Source of the DNA: Pseudisothecium myosuroides
Taxonomy: Eukaryota > Streptophyta > Bryopsida > Hypnales > Lembophyllaceae
Reading direction: 5' to 3'
Length of the DNA: 64,000 bases
Assembly: GCA_951799445.1 (NCBI GenBank)
Contig: OX637287.1
Span: forward strand, 51,613,724 to 51,677,723
Shown here piece after piece: positions 10,195 to 22,460 of the stretch. The notes beneath the pieces are model-generated. The model was not told the DNA's origin and did not search any database. It worked only from the letters and a program-made list of their open reading frames with translations. Numbering within the stretch: the stretch's first letter is position 1; the number at the start of each line of letters is the position of its first letter. Position numbers and translations under genes: made by a program.

Positions 10195-11340
10195 GAGGGA
10201 CCCTTACCTAATGATTTTTGAATACATGTGGGGATCTACATGGGTTGAATTCATTTCTGTGAGCAACTACAGACTAGGAGGTAGAGGTACATTTTTTATT
10301 CTACAGTTTTGCATATCCAAGTCTGTGAAAAGAATATGCCATAAGCTAATTTGTGAAATTGCACCCCTAGGTAGCAAGTTATTGGACCCAAGTCAGTCAT
10401 ATCAAATTGATTGTGGAATTGAGTCTTAAGCCACTAAATCTGTTTTATATCTCCTCCTGTGATGTACAAATCATCTACGTAGAGGACTAAAATGATTTTG
10501 TTGTCCCATGTACCCATATATTTCATGTTATGATCACCAAAACTTTTGTACATTCCAATTGAGAGAAGAAAGGTGTTGATTCTCTTATACCACATTCTTG
10601 GAGATTGACAAAGGCTATAAAGAGGTTGATTTAATTTGCAGGTCTATATAATCTTCATAGCCTAGTAGGACATAACCTTGTGGTTGATGCATATAAACAT
10701 CTTCTTTTATGAGGCCATATAAGAAAGTAGTTTTGATATTCATCTAGTGTATGTTTTGTTGCAATCGAGCTGCACGTACAGTTAAAGCATGAATGGTGAA
10801 CCATTTTACAACCAAAGCAAAGGTCTTCAAAATCTATACCATATTGTTGCTCAAAACCTTGTGCAACCAAACAAGCCTTGAGTTTAGATGAGTTGCCATT
10901 TACCCCAGGCTTAGTTTTATGAATCTATTTGGCAGTAATTGCATTTTTGCCTGGTGGTAATCATTAGTTTAAATTAGGCTATAAATGACTTGTCCAAAAT
11001 GACTGCTATAGTCATTTCGAACAAGTCATATGGGACACTATTTTCTACTAGTGAATTGTACAAGGGTCTATGTCTGATTTTTCATAATAGATTATATTTT
11101 GTCATCCATGGTTGCTTGCCATCTTAGATGATGAATGGCTTGATTGTAAGTGATAGGATCTGCTAATAGGTTTGGGTTTACTTCAGCTATACATATGTCA
11201 AAATTGTTATAACTAACAAAAAATATGTAGTCATCTAGTCTAACACTTTGTTTTCTAAGCCTATCAAATCATTGTAAAGGAAGAAGGGGCATGTCAATGT
11301 AGGATGACTGCCAATTAGATTGTAAGGAGGTAGGTATAGG
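10195..11340 (-). pseudogene. Ty1/copia hinge and reverse transcriptase fragment
   Basis: On minus, reading from about 11340 downwards: the proline-rich hinge and RLRKQSVRLDDYIF, LADPITYNQAIHHLRWQATM, then IHKTKPGVNGNSSKLKA, VAQGFEQQYGIDFEDLC, the polymerase motif LVLYVDDLYITGG (near 10450-10480), and FDMTDLGPITCYLGVQFHK. These are the canonical copia RT blocks in order. Several stops and frameshifts make it non-functional. The fragment stops near 10195 within the block that should lead to 'GSL.YLT.TRPDI'; that next block is found at about 2860 on the same strand. A short inverted repeat interrupts the sequence near 10984-11030. Confidence 0.85.
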
Positions 11341-11513
11341 ATAACTAGGAGATGAAGGTGGATCATTTTAATTTGAAGGTAATTCTGTGGATGAATCAAT
11401 GAATTTTTTTGAGTGGATAGTGACAAAAGAGGTTAAAATTCAATTAACACCCAATCTAAATATTCTTTTTGTACATGTGGCGACTAGTGATAGGACTAAA
11501 ATTTTATTTGATA

Positions 11514-12357
11514 TCAAATTGCAAGAAACACTTGTACTATTTTCCGTCACACGTTCAATGCGGAAGTTGTTTTGTGCCATAAGTATTGCAAAAATGATTG
11601 AATGAATATAAAATTCAAAAGAAAACTTCCTATAGAAATAGAAAATACACTTGAATTATTTCAAATTTTTAAAAATTAATTTAATAGGTGAAACTGAATT
11701 TTGAATATATGTCACACATGCGGTGTTTGTGGTTTTTAGTACTATTGAGTACCTTTTTTGAAGAGTTTAATCATCAAATTTGGTAGGCTAGCTCTTCTAA
11801 TAGAAATACACCTTCTCAAAAGAGGGATTTCCAAAAACATTTTCCAAGTGTGTTTTATATTGGCCTAAAGTGTGATATATTCAGGTTTAATTTATGTTGA
11901 ATTAAAAATATTTTTTTAGTTCTAACTTTGATCTTCCTACTTTGCTCTTAGTCGGCAAAAATGTCCATTTTTAAAATAATTTTTTCAATCTCATTTCCTA
12001 ATTTTCAAAAATAGAAATATGAAAGTCTCATTTTCTAGGGTAAATTGTAGCATGTGGCTCAAAATAGTACTTCAAGGTACACAAAAAGACTCAATAGTAC
12101 TGCTAGCGCTTGTAATACCTTCTATCTGCCAATATAAATTGTTTTTTAATGGCAAATTAAGTATTTCCATCCATTTTTGTCATCCAATGATGAACATCAC
12201 ATGTTGTCAGAATAGTAAATTTGAAATCCAATTGACCATTCAAATTTTATGTTCCAACCTTCAATAGTATTGAAGGTGATTCATAGTACAAAAAGTACAA
12301 AAAGTCAAAAAATGCAAAATGCAACAAATAGTACAAGTGTTTCTTGCAATCACCCGA
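11514..12357. mobile_element. TIR element family E, copy 2
   Basis: Ends carry a perfect 24-bp terminal inverted repeat: TTGCAAGAAACACTTGTACT... at 11519-11542 and its reverse complement at 12326-12349. The right end extends to GCAATCACCCGA. TA dinucleotides flank both sides (11512-11513, 12358-12359). Interior similarity to copies 1 and 3. No protein frame. Confidence 0.7.
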
Positions 12358-12359
12358 TA

Positions 12360-12855
12360 TTGACAAAAGACTACCCCAGCTGTGAAGTACAAAACTAAGA
12401 GCTTTTATTTCAAATTGGAGTTTCTAAATTCATATTACAAAAGAGTATGTTCATCAAAATAATAGTGTACACACCAATTGAACCTCCAAAAATTGTATCA
12501 TTGGAACGAGTAATAGTTGTGTAGTCAAATTAGGGAAAAAAAATTCACATCTTAAGAACTACACTACAAAACTATTGAGATTGTCACGATCATCGTATAC
12601 TACGGGAATGAATATGACATCATCTATACTATGAATTGTAGCCGGAGCAGTGGTTTTAGTAAACTGTACAGGTGAAACTGCTACATCCTGACTATCATTA
12701 ACCACAATGACAATGTTGACATGTTGTTGTGATTCACCCAGAACATTACTTGTGAGCAACAGAGCACTTGTCAAAAAATAAATGAAACTCTACTTCAAAA
12801 TTAGGTTATAAGTGAGAGAATTCAACAAATTCAAGAACAATGGGTTTGAAATTAT
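12360..12855. other. No recognisable gene
   Basis: A minus-strand frame at 12559-12774 is open for 71 codons but resembles nothing I know. No repeat or RNA signal seen. Confidence 0.3.
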
Positions 12856-13870
12856 CTAGAACCATGTAAACACATGGTGCACACCTTCTTGAACCTCCTT
12901 TAAAACGCCAACTAGCTTTTTTTGGCCTAAATTAGCAAGACGGGATTCAAGATTTGTATGCTCAAAATTTTTTGGGGTGACATCATCTATGGTGATAGAC
13001 TCTGGCCGAATCATACATTTTCACAATGTAGATGCCTTGGTATATTCCATGCTGCCTTGACATATCGGTAGAACCCACAAAGTCGATGGGATATATTGAC
13101 CACATTGAAGGATGGGCAAGAAGGTGCCAGGAAGAGTACTTCCTAGTTGTTTTTTGAGTTTGTACCTGCAGAATGTAACGGACCTCTTTATAAGATTCTT
13201 ATGAGTCAAAATGATTTTATTTTTGGCAAACAGAATACCATGTTTGATGTACTCCTCAACACCTTTTTCAATCTCCTTAGCAAATACATTGTGGTGGACA
13301 CAGTCAAAGTGCTCTTCGCCTTTGTCTTTAATGCAATATCCCAACATACCAATAAGCATGTACAAGTCAATGTTCCAAAACGTTTTACTAAGAATGTGGT
13401 GCCCCTCTGGAATTGTAGTAGCTTTATCTCATCCGAGATAGTCTTTAATTGGTTTACAAATTACGGCAGCTAAGGATGCCATAATCCGACAGTCCATTTG
13501 TAAATGGAGTCTTGAAAGAGCCCTACCTCTTTCAATTGAACACAAGCTAGATATGCATTTTTTCTCAAGAAATTCTTCCATTTCTTTCAAGTATAGGACA
13601 AGAATGTTTGAGCTATCCACGGAAATGGTAACATTGAGATCCAATTGTTTAGGTTGGACTGGAGGTTTTTTGGTGGCAATTTTTTTTTGACTGGTTTCCT
13701 CATTGTTGTTTGCTTCTTGGCAGTGTTGTGTACAACACATGGACCTCCTTGTTCTTGGGACACTATAGTGTTTTCCATCTTCAACTGTGTCCCACAATGG
13801 GCTGCACCTTTTAGAATCTGCAACATTAGAGGTGCTATTTCTTAGATGACTATATTCAAGAAAATTCTTT
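12856..13870 (-). pseudogene. Unrecognised protein frame with two in-frame TGA
   Basis: A single minus-strand phase runs from about 13870 to TAG at 12856, over 330 codons, interrupted only by TGA at 13429 and TGA at 13021. It contains a Lys-rich basic segment (KKIATKKPPVQPKQ), a helical segment (LYLKEMEEFLEKK), then DLYMLIGMLGYCIKDKGEEH, and near the end PESITIDDVTPKNFEHTNLE. The length of one phase with only two TGA codons points to a real protein lost recently or to a transposon gene. I do not recognise a family; a BED-type or hAT-associated protein is only a weak thought. Confidence 0.4.
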
Positions 13871-14267
13871 GCACCCGGTGAACAATGCCATTATAAATTA
13901 CATTTAACATTTGAGGGTTACAATGAGCTTTTGCTTGGAATGGTAGTATGTACCATCTCACAAAGGCAAGCAACAACACCTTCAGTACCTAATCTAAAGC
14001 ATATCTTCTTTGCTGGAGTCTACATCTAAGTCTAAAACAAACCCTAAGACTTGAAATCAATTGCCACCATTCAAACAACAACCACGAGCACCTACACATT
14101 GCCATTAAAATCAATACATAGAAGAGCAGAAAAGAATTAAAGACATCTAGGATGCCACACTCTCACCTCTCACCGCGATGCACCTCGCAATAAGACGCAC
14201 TTTGGAGCATAGCACACTACTCACAACAAAGACCAAATAGTGAGCAGTGCACAACAAATAAAACAAC
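13871..14267. other. No recognisable gene
   Basis: Left flank of the long-TIR element; AT-rich, no sustained frame or known motif. Confidence 0.3.
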
Positions 14268-14869
14268 ACATAACACACAGGGTTGCTATTCTGTGAGCGT
14301 GTAAGCATGAGCTTGTGAGCCTGTGAGCATACAATTTTTTAGAGTGAAGACCTATGATCTTAGACAACGGGACCTATGACCATGGACATTTAAATACTAA
14401 AAAATTAGGGTTGAAGTATTAAAATAATCTTTTCATTTTGTTAATTAATGGAAAGTATAGGAGATTAGATGGTGTGCACTGTAATATAGAAAGAAATTCC
14501 AAGCCATAACAAGAAAATCACAATACAAATTGAAAGTTTAGAAAAAAGAAATATTGGTTGTATTGCCTTCAGTATGCAAGTATATAAGATAGGGTGCAAC
14601 ATATAGAAAATTAGATTCAAAGAGAGTGATGTGACTGAAGATAGAATCATATAGAAGATGAAGCCATAGACTAAGAATGGCCACTAGTTAGTATCAGTTA
14701 GTGATGGCTCATTATCTATTTCTATAGCTATGACATCTAAAAATTGTAGAACTTTAGGATCTAAAATAACAACCTTTTTCCATGTAGGGATAATTTGTTC
14801 ATATGCAATTCAACAGCTTTTGCCTCAACATACTAGGATAATATGTATAGCTTCTCTGTGCTTGGGAAA

Positions 14870-15780
14870 AATGTTGCTCATTGGACTTGTTTAGATTTTT
14901 TTTTGTAAAATTTGGTTGATAAGAATTCATTTTGTATGGAACGAGCTTAGCCACACTGAATTTTATTTTTATTGATCATTGTCCTCTCATGACTTGGAAC
15001 CTCTCAAAGGTGATGGAGGAAACCAATCCTTCAGTTTGATGACAGTGGAAACCAACCCTTCAGTTTTGATGTGGGGGTTGGTGGATTTAAGCAGATTTTT
15101 GAAAAGATATTTGGTGAAGAGGAATTGAGTTGATATAGAAAGAACTTCGTCAAAATGAATTTCATTTAGGTTGATCATTGTCCAATAGCAACGTGGGTCT
15201 TCTTAAGGCCAATGGAAGGGTACCAATAATTTTTTCTTGATGTGTTGTTGTTGGACTTGTTTAGATTTTTGACAAAAAAATTTCATTGAGAAGGATTATT
15301 TTTATAACTAATGATCCTTGCCACACTGAATTTTTTTTTGGTTGATCATTGTCTTGTAGCATCATGGATCTTCTCGGAACCAATGGGAGTATACCAATAT
15401 TTCCTACTTGACTTGCATCTTCATGGACTTGTTTAGATTTTAGGAATAAAAATTCATTGATAGGAATTCATTATGTGTAGAAAGAGTTTAGACTCATTGA
15501 ATTTCATTTTTGTTGATCATTGTCTTGTAGCAACGTGGGTCCTCTCGAGGCCAATGGAGGGATACTTGCAAATTTGTCTTGATGTGCTAGAAATCGGACT
15601 TGTTAAGATTTCTTTTTTAAAATGTGGTCAATAAGGATTATTTTTGTAAAGAATGAGTTTAGTTACACCAAATTGTTGATTAGTTGATCATTGTCCTCTT
15701 GTCAAACCTCCTGGGGGAACCAACTCTTTTGTCTTGATCTAATGTCGTTTGGTTGATCACTCCTCTCTTGTTGCTTGAGA
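14870..15780. repeat. Tandem array, unit about 172 bp
   Basis: The anchor GATCATTGTC recurs near 14974, 15171, 15343, 15517 and 15688, with 'GGACTTGTTTAGAT' and 'AACGTGGGTC..CTC..GGCCAATGG' segments at matching offsets. About five diverged units. It lies inside the MULE-like element. No long conserved frame. Confidence 0.7.
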
Positions 15781-15823
15781 CCTCTTGAGGCCAAGGGGAG
15801 GATCAAGCACTTGCTGTCTTGAT

Positions 15824-16053
15824 CTATGCCATATTTGACTACTTCTGAACTTTTGAAAGTCCAGAATTTATAATGGTCATCGTGAGATCTCACGATGGTC
15901 ATCAAGAGATAATCTAAAACATCGGAAGATCAATAGAAACATCAAGGGATTTATACAAACATCGTGAGACCTCACGATGTTATTATCCCGAGATCTTTTA
16001 ATGTTTAGTCCAGAATTCATTGAATAGTCCAAAAGTAGTTAAATGTGGCATAT
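15824..16053. mobile_element. Foldback/MITE-like inverted repeat
   Basis: The ends (TATGCCATATTTGACTACTT on the left; reverse complement of the right TATGCCACATTTAACTACTT) are inverted copies. Inside are a perfect 20-bp palindrome CATCGTGAGATCTCACGATG at 15878-15897 and a near-identical one at 15960-15979. About 230 bp, non-coding. Confidence 0.55.
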
Positions 16054-16156
16054 CTTCTACTTGTTTAACTTTGCTAGATTTTAAGGAAGAAAATAATTGG
16101 TGATTGGAATTTGTTTGAAATCAAATGAGGTTGTTCCACTGAGATTTAGATTTTTA

Positions 16157-16379
16157 TGATTATTCCCCTCTTGTTGCTTGGGACCTCTCAGTGCCAAGAG
16201 GAGCCCTTAGCTATGGACCAAAAAAAATATCACTCCCCTCTTGTTGCTTGGGACCTCTTGGCACCGAGAGGAGCCTTTAGCCATGGACCAAAAAAAATAT
16301 CACTCCCCTCTTGTTGCTTGGGACCTCTCGGCACCAAGAGGAGCCCTTAGCCGCGGACGGAAAAAAAAAAAAAAAAAAA
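16157..16379. repeat. Three 70-bp tandem units ending in poly-A
   Basis: The segment CCCCTCTTGTTGCTTGGGAC begins at 16165, 16235 and 16305, exactly 70 bp apart, each followed by an inverted 'CTC(G/T)GCACC.AGAG' and GACCAAAAAAAATATCAC. The last unit runs into about 20 A. A partial related unit occurs near 15757. Confidence 0.8.
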
Positions 16380-17777
16380 GTTTTTTTATTTTTATTTTTT
16401 TGATGGTTGGAATTTGCTGCAAAGAAAACTATGCCAAGTGCCCTCCCCCTTATTGGTGATGAGACAAATTTTTCATACAATTAGTAAGTGCAATTTTACA
16501 TGGCCAAGTGTAAAACTGGTGAATTATAATCTACTAGCTCTTTCATTCAACTCTTGAGGACCTGTTTGTGTATAAGAAATTTTTTAAGTTTGCTTTTAAG
16601 CTCAGGTTCAATCAAACTTTGCTTGAGCAAGCTTTTTTTATTTTATTTTATCACATGCTAGGTTATTCTACGGAACTCTCGGTGCCTATGGGATCTCTCA
16701 GCCATGCAGCCAATAATTAAGAATAAAACAAATTTGTACTCTTCTTCTTTCATTTAGCTCTCGATTGTAGCATTCGGTTATTTTTTTGATCACTTGGCTT
16801 GAGATCCAGGTACCTTGTGGCTCCGATAGGAGCTAGGGGCCCAAGCTTCAATGATCTCAAAATCAAATACAATTAGAACCACTCACTAGGCACATACCAC
16901 ACATTACAATTTTGTTTACATGGTCATCTCAACGATTGCAATGAATGCCATCAGTACATTAATTGCAAACATCTTTATTACTTATTTTGTTACTTCTACA
17001 AACTAAACCTAGAAGAAAAGAAGTTCATACATTTGCCAAGCTTTAGCTTCAATGAACTGAAGCGCTTCTTTATTAGGGCCAATATCATGAAGGTTCTAAA
17101 CGAAGATCTTCAACATATTTAGAAGACCAGGAATTTGTGAGGGCTTGAAATCTAAGATTGAAAGACCTCAACCTCAAGACTCAAGTTACACATTTAGCTT
17201 TAGAAGCATTAATTTTTTTTGGAACAAATATTGCAACTCGATGGAATATTCTATACAACCTTATTTCCATCTGCATTGTCTTTCACATCAATTGAGTTCA
17301 TCTTTGTAATGTATACTTCCAATATTCTAGACGGTATTGAAAATTAGAATTTTCATTCGAATTCTACATAACCATGGTAATAGGCCCACAATAATAGCCA
17401 ATAGTCATTTTTGGAGAAAAACAATGTCATTCAATTTTATATTCATTATAATTGTATTTTTAGTTATATTTGCTATATGCACCCATACTATTTGTGGACA
17501 TTGAATTTTGTGCTTCCTAAAATTCTACAATACAAAAAAACCTAAACCTTAATATTCATTCGAAAATCCCACGGTAATAGGTCCACGGTAATAGGTTGCA
17601 AATTTTACTAAAAATAGCAAAATTTGAACAACTTTTTGGATAAGGTCTATTTTAGAAAATTTATTGAATTTTTAGTTTTTTTTTTTGAACTCTGTGCTCA
17701 ACGCTCACAGAATCCCCGCTCAACGCTCATAGGCTCATGTTCACAAGCTCACACTTTAGTGTCGTTGACATAACACA

Positions 17778-18229
17778 TAATCAGTAAACAGTTTGTTCTT
17801 TCAAATTCTTTATGGCTCTTTCCTTCAAATCTTCCAAATATAAGTGGCTAAGCTACTAGGATACGAAGAACTAAACCTCTGTATGTATAAGTGCCATCAA
17901 CTCAACCTAATTTCTGCATCAAGCACAAGGCATAGGGCACATAGTGAGAGAGCAGATTCTACACAAGCCCTAAAAATTTGAAACAAGCATTTTCCACCTC
18001 TAATCGAGTAACCACAAGCAATTACACGACAATGTGTCAAGATTATGGCAACAAAGCACTTGAACTTGAACTCCCGTCGTGCACTTGCAAAGCTCTAAAC
18101 TCGGACACTGTGGTTTCCAACCCTAGTTTCTAGCCACCAAACCAACTGTTGGGATGACTTCTGATCAACAATTTTTTTTTTTTCAAAATTACAATCAATG
18201 GTAGGGAAGGGGGGGTCCTTTTTTCTTGT
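17778..18229. other. No recognisable gene
   Basis: Right flank of the long-TIR element, up to the end of the copia integrase fragment. Contains a poly-T and a poly-G run near 18172 and 18265. Confidence 0.3.
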
Positions 18230-19860
18230 GGCTGATCCGACGATTGTCAATTTTCAAGCAGAGGGGGGGGGGTAAGGTAGGGCTGCGGAGGCATCATCAC
18301 AAGAAATAGTGGGTGACAATAGTTCTAAGATGGGAGGAGTAATAGGTAAAGGTGAAGGTAATGGAGTTGATTTAGGTAGGTGAGATGTCATAGATTGAAT
18401 AAAAGTTGGAAAAATGTCATCCTTAGATGAAGGAAGGTCGGAATAGTTTGAAATGCCAACCTTGTTTTCATTGAATATTACATCCCTAGAGATGACTATC
18501 TTTCTTGCTTATATAATCAAAGCATCTATAAGCTTTAGAGATTTCATCATAGCCAAATAAGATCATGGGTTTGGATTTGGAATCTAACTTTGAGCATTTT
18601 TGAATATTAAGATAAGCTATCCATGGATCCAAATAATCACAAGTGAGAAATATTTGGTTTGATTTTGAGATACCTTTGATATGGTATGATGTAATGTAGA
18701 CCCTTGGTAGGAATTCTGTTGGAGATATAGTTTGCGGTACGTACAACCTCTTTCTAAAGATATGTTGGAAGATGTGCTCCAAATAATAGATTGTGCATAG
18801 TCTCAAAAAGATGATGATTTTCCGCTCAACTGTCCTATTTTACTGTGGTATTTTTACAGTGGTTAACTGACCTTGAATGCCATAGAATTTACAACAAGCA
18901 TTGAATTCAGCAAATAGGAATTTGCCTCCCCTATCTCTTCTTAGACATAATAGCTTGTGATTTGTTTGATTCTCTACCATAAGCCTAAAATGCTAGAAAG
19001 TATTAAATGCTTCACTCTTAGTAGAAAGAAAATAAACCCAAGAGTAGTGTGAATAATCATCAATGAACGTCAATATGTATCCAGAGCCCATAAGAGACTT
19101 TTGTGGCAGAGGTCCACAGAGGTCAAAGTGTACTAGTTCTAATGGGCGAGAGGTCATAGTTTGTCTGCTTGTTGGAATTGAAGAATGATGTTGTTTTCCA
19201 AAAAGGCATGGTTCATATATTGGCTAAATTCTAGGTAAGGGAGGTTAGTTTGTAACCATGTTTCTAAGGAAAACATTATATAGATATTGATAGTTTATAT
19301 GGGCCATGCATTGATGCCAGAGTAATGATGGTCCAAGGTTTTTCTCAAAGATAAGGTTGATATCCAGCTATGATAAAGAAAGTAGAGCTAGTCCTTGAAT
19401 AGAAGAATTGAATCAATAAAGATTGTTTTTGCTATCATGAGTCCTAGTTAGAAGAACTTGATGAGGCTTGTATTTGTCAAATATCCAACATTTTTTGGAA
19501 CCAAAAAGTGTGAAGTGACCTTCATCAATAAATTTTCCAACTGATAATAAATTTGTGTGCTTACACGATACGTCCATAACTTTGAAAACATCTTTATTTT
19601 TGTCAAATGTGGTAGTGCCTTGGCCAACAATGGGAAGAAAATTTCCCCTACCAAAAGTCACAGTAGAATTTGAAATAGGCCTAATTTCCGTGAGAAGGTT
19701 TCTATCACTCGTGACATGAACACTAGCTCTTGAGTCTAAAAAACAATCATCATGAATGTATGAGGATTGAATTTCAGCAGCAAGTACTTGATGTAATTCA
19801 TTCAGAACCTCATCATCAACTGTGACACCTTTCTTCGCTCCGCACGTACGTATTTCTGTA
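18230..19860 (-). pseudogene. Ty1/copia protease-integrase fragment
   Basis: Read on minus from about 19860: DDCFLDSRASVHVTSDRN, the copia aspartic protease, with the catalytic D-S-G changed to D-S-R; then VTFGRGNFLPIVGQG and HTNLLSVGKFIDEGHFTLFG with KCWIFDKYKPHQVL (gag_pre-integrase); then integrase, ELVHFDLCGPLPQKSLMGSG with FIDDYSHYSWVYFLSTKSEA, and KLDSKSKPMILFGYDEISKA followed by FDYISKK at the C-terminal end. A hinge rich in Ser/Pro follows to about 18230. Stops and frameshifts occur between blocks. Order and strand agree with RT at 10.2-11.3 kb and RNase H at 2.4-2.9 kb, so all may derive from one element. Confidence 0.85.
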
Positions 19861-21690
19861 CTATTCTCAATACTATTTGCCCAACTCTATTTCTTGTAAT
19901 CTAACTATAGCTTCATCTTTCATATCTCATCTTCAAGCTTTCAAATATCACATTTGTTAGCCTAGTAAAACGAGATGCCTCAATAGTTGCAGTTTTATTT
20001 TGAATTTTGTAGGTGGCCAAATTTGTAGAAGTCAAATTTAGAGCCTTGGGAGTAGGTACTATATTTTTCTGGTTCTCTGTAGCTACTGGTTGTTTGTACT
20101 CTACAGCTTGAAAGTTGATCAAGCAAATTGGAAAAGTTGTTGTTACCTCATTTGAAGCCACATCTTCCAGATTTGGAGCGTCTTTGAAAATTAGAACATC
20201 TTCAAGTTGTAGCTTGGCATCCACCACAAGAAAAAACTGACAAGAACATGGACTCTTCTTCTATATCTTGCTCATGACTCATGATGCAGACTAAATCTTC
20301 TTGAAGCATAAGATTTTCTAGTTCAAAAAAATAGATTGTATTTTTTCAATTAGATAAGTTGTCTAAAGGTACTCCAACTAGGAGGTAAACTAGTAAGCAT
20401 ACAATCTACCAATTCATCATCTAGAACCACTATACCAATGTTTGCTAACTAACTTGTAAGGATGTTGATATTTCTTGCTAACTAACCTGTAAGAAGTGCC
20501 TAAAAACACTCTACAATGGCAAGGATTTATCACCAACCTCATTCCTCTATAGCCACTTTGGGTCAGTAAAGCACCATTCAGGAATGAAGAGGTAGACCAC
20601 CCCTCCTTATAGTACACTTTGTCAAATTCGACAGACTTCTCTTTATATAGGTCACTTAGACATCTAACACACCTTCTCCTAAAGGAAGTACCTAATTTCC
20701 ATGCCTTGACTTCGAAATCAAGCTCTATAAAACTTCTGACCTTTTCATTAGTCAATAAATTTTATATCTGGGTTTCAAATACAAAGTGCAAGTCTATTTC
20801 ATGATCTATTCTTTTCCATAAATCACCTTGGACTACTCACTTCTTCAAATGCAACAAGTATTGAATAAATTTTGGCCCTCCGAAAGTTTGTCCCCTATGA
20901 ATTGTAGTTTCTGGAGACTTTATCCCTTTGATTGCCCATAACTTACAACTCATAGCTAAACTCTTTGTGAGCTTTAGCATTTTGAAATCTTTAATTATCT
21001 CCATAGATTTCCAATGTTCAATAAGCAACATACTCTATATGGACAAGGTATTCCTTCTAGAACCTCTTCTCTCACATCCCCCACCTTGGATTCAATTTGT
21101 GATCGGGATATTGCCAACTTTGAGGAGCCATAACTTCAAGCTCACAACTCGGATCGCCTTGTTCTTTGAACCCACAAATGTGTACTCTTTCTAGCTTTTC
21201 AAAAATGTAGAACACGCTACCCATTTTGGCTTGAGTAGAGCGCTATAGTGCCATGTCTTCTTGAAATTCCTCATTTTCCACATGTAGTCTTTTGCAAGGC
21301 TTGGGAAGTCACTACAAGGTCTGTGGGCGCAAGATTACCCACCCTTGGTAATAGAGCGAACACCGACCAGGTTCTATGCCTTTATCCACATTTTTTAATA
21401 TATGGGGGTGATGTGAGCGCGGTCCACTGTGCCTTCCAAGCAATGGATCTTTTTTGCTAACGTTTCCTAAGTGTCGTGGATGGCAGCGAATAATTAGAAT
21501 GCATGTAGTAACTCACAAGGTAACTGCAATGCTCAGGGGTAGCGGTAAAATTCTAACTCTCTAACTATCTATCCTATGTCGAGGGTAGACTGGGTAGTTG
21601 GCGTCATTTCTAACGTCCCTAACTATGTAAAAAGAGGAACCCCTATGTTCCTTCCATGAACCTCTAAGACTATCGTGGGATTTTAAGACT
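19861..21690. other. Possible retroelement gag remnant and non-coding DNA
   Basis: Upstream of the copia protease on minus a gag would be expected. The frame at 19913-20227 (minus) is open for 104 codons but shows no zinc knuckle. The rest (20.2-21.7 kb) has only short unrelated frames. Confidence 0.3.
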
Positions 21691-21698
21691 CCACCTAG

Positions 21699-22460
21699 AA
21701 GTTCTACTCTAAAGACTAACTCTAAAGTTTAACTCTTACTCTAATCTTCACCCTCTAAATGAAACTCTAGGTTTTTACTCTTTTAACTTGGGTTTAAATA
21801 CTAACTACCGACTTTTAACTCTAGGTTTTTACTCCTAATTTAACTCTGAAATTTATCCTCGGAATTAAACTCTAGGTTTAACTTTCAACTCTGAGTTTTT
21901 ACTCCTCTATTCTATTCTAAATTTTACCTCTAATTCTATGTTCTTATTTCTAAACTACTCTAGGATTTACCCTCTAAAGTTAACTCTAAATTTTCCCTTT
22001 TCACTGTAGATTTTTACTCCTAATTTAACTCTAGGTTTTTGACTTTTAACTCTAAATTTTTACTTCTAAAATTAATTCCCAATTTTAACCTCTAGGTTTG
22101 ACTCTACATTTTCACTTTGACTCTAGATTTTTCTACTAACTCTAAAATTTTACTTCTACTTCTAACTTTTAACTTCTACTTTTAGCTTTTCACTCTCACT
22201 TTTTACTCCCCAATTGACTAAAATTTAACCTTTTAATTTAATCTAAACTTTTGACTTTTGACTTTTGACTTCTACTTCCAAATTTAATCCTATCGTTTTA
22301 ATCCTAGATTAGCTCTAAATGTTATCCTCCTAAATTTAATTCCAACTTTCGACCTCTGAATTTTAACTTCCCTAATTAAAATCTTAATTTAATCCTAGGT
22401 TTTTAACTTGCTATTTGATCTTTAATTTTAATCCTAAATCCTCCCTCTAATCTAATCCTA
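21699..22460. repeat. G-poor degenerate minisatellite, unit about 20 bp
   Basis: Endless variants of TAACTCTAGGTTTTTACTCC, with AACTCTAAATTTTTACTTC and similar, for about 760 bp. G is nearly absent from the plus strand. No protein frame. Confidence 0.8.

Larger units (their letters stand above)
14278..17767. mobile_element. Long-TIR, MULE-like element with 10-bp target duplication
   Basis: The 10-mer ACATAACACA occurs at 14268-14277 and 17768-17777, directly outside inverted ends. The left end (CAGGGTTGCTATTCTGTGAGC, then GCATGAGCTTGTGAGC) matches the reverse complement of the right end (TGTGAGCTTGTGAACATGAG). Weaker inverted similarity continues inward through ACCTATGACCATGG on the left and ACCTATTACCGTGG on the right, giving TIRs of about 150-200 bp. 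Long TIRs with a 9-11-bp duplication are typical of Mutator-like elements. The 3.5-kb interior holds a 170-bp tandem array, a foldback element and a 70-bp triplication, and no transposase. Confidence 0.6.

Noticed and set aside
2840..10200. CACACCT ... AGGTGTG at the two copia break points, as ends of one 7.3-kb insertion
   Set aside because: Inverted match is only about 7 bp and the flanks show no target duplication.
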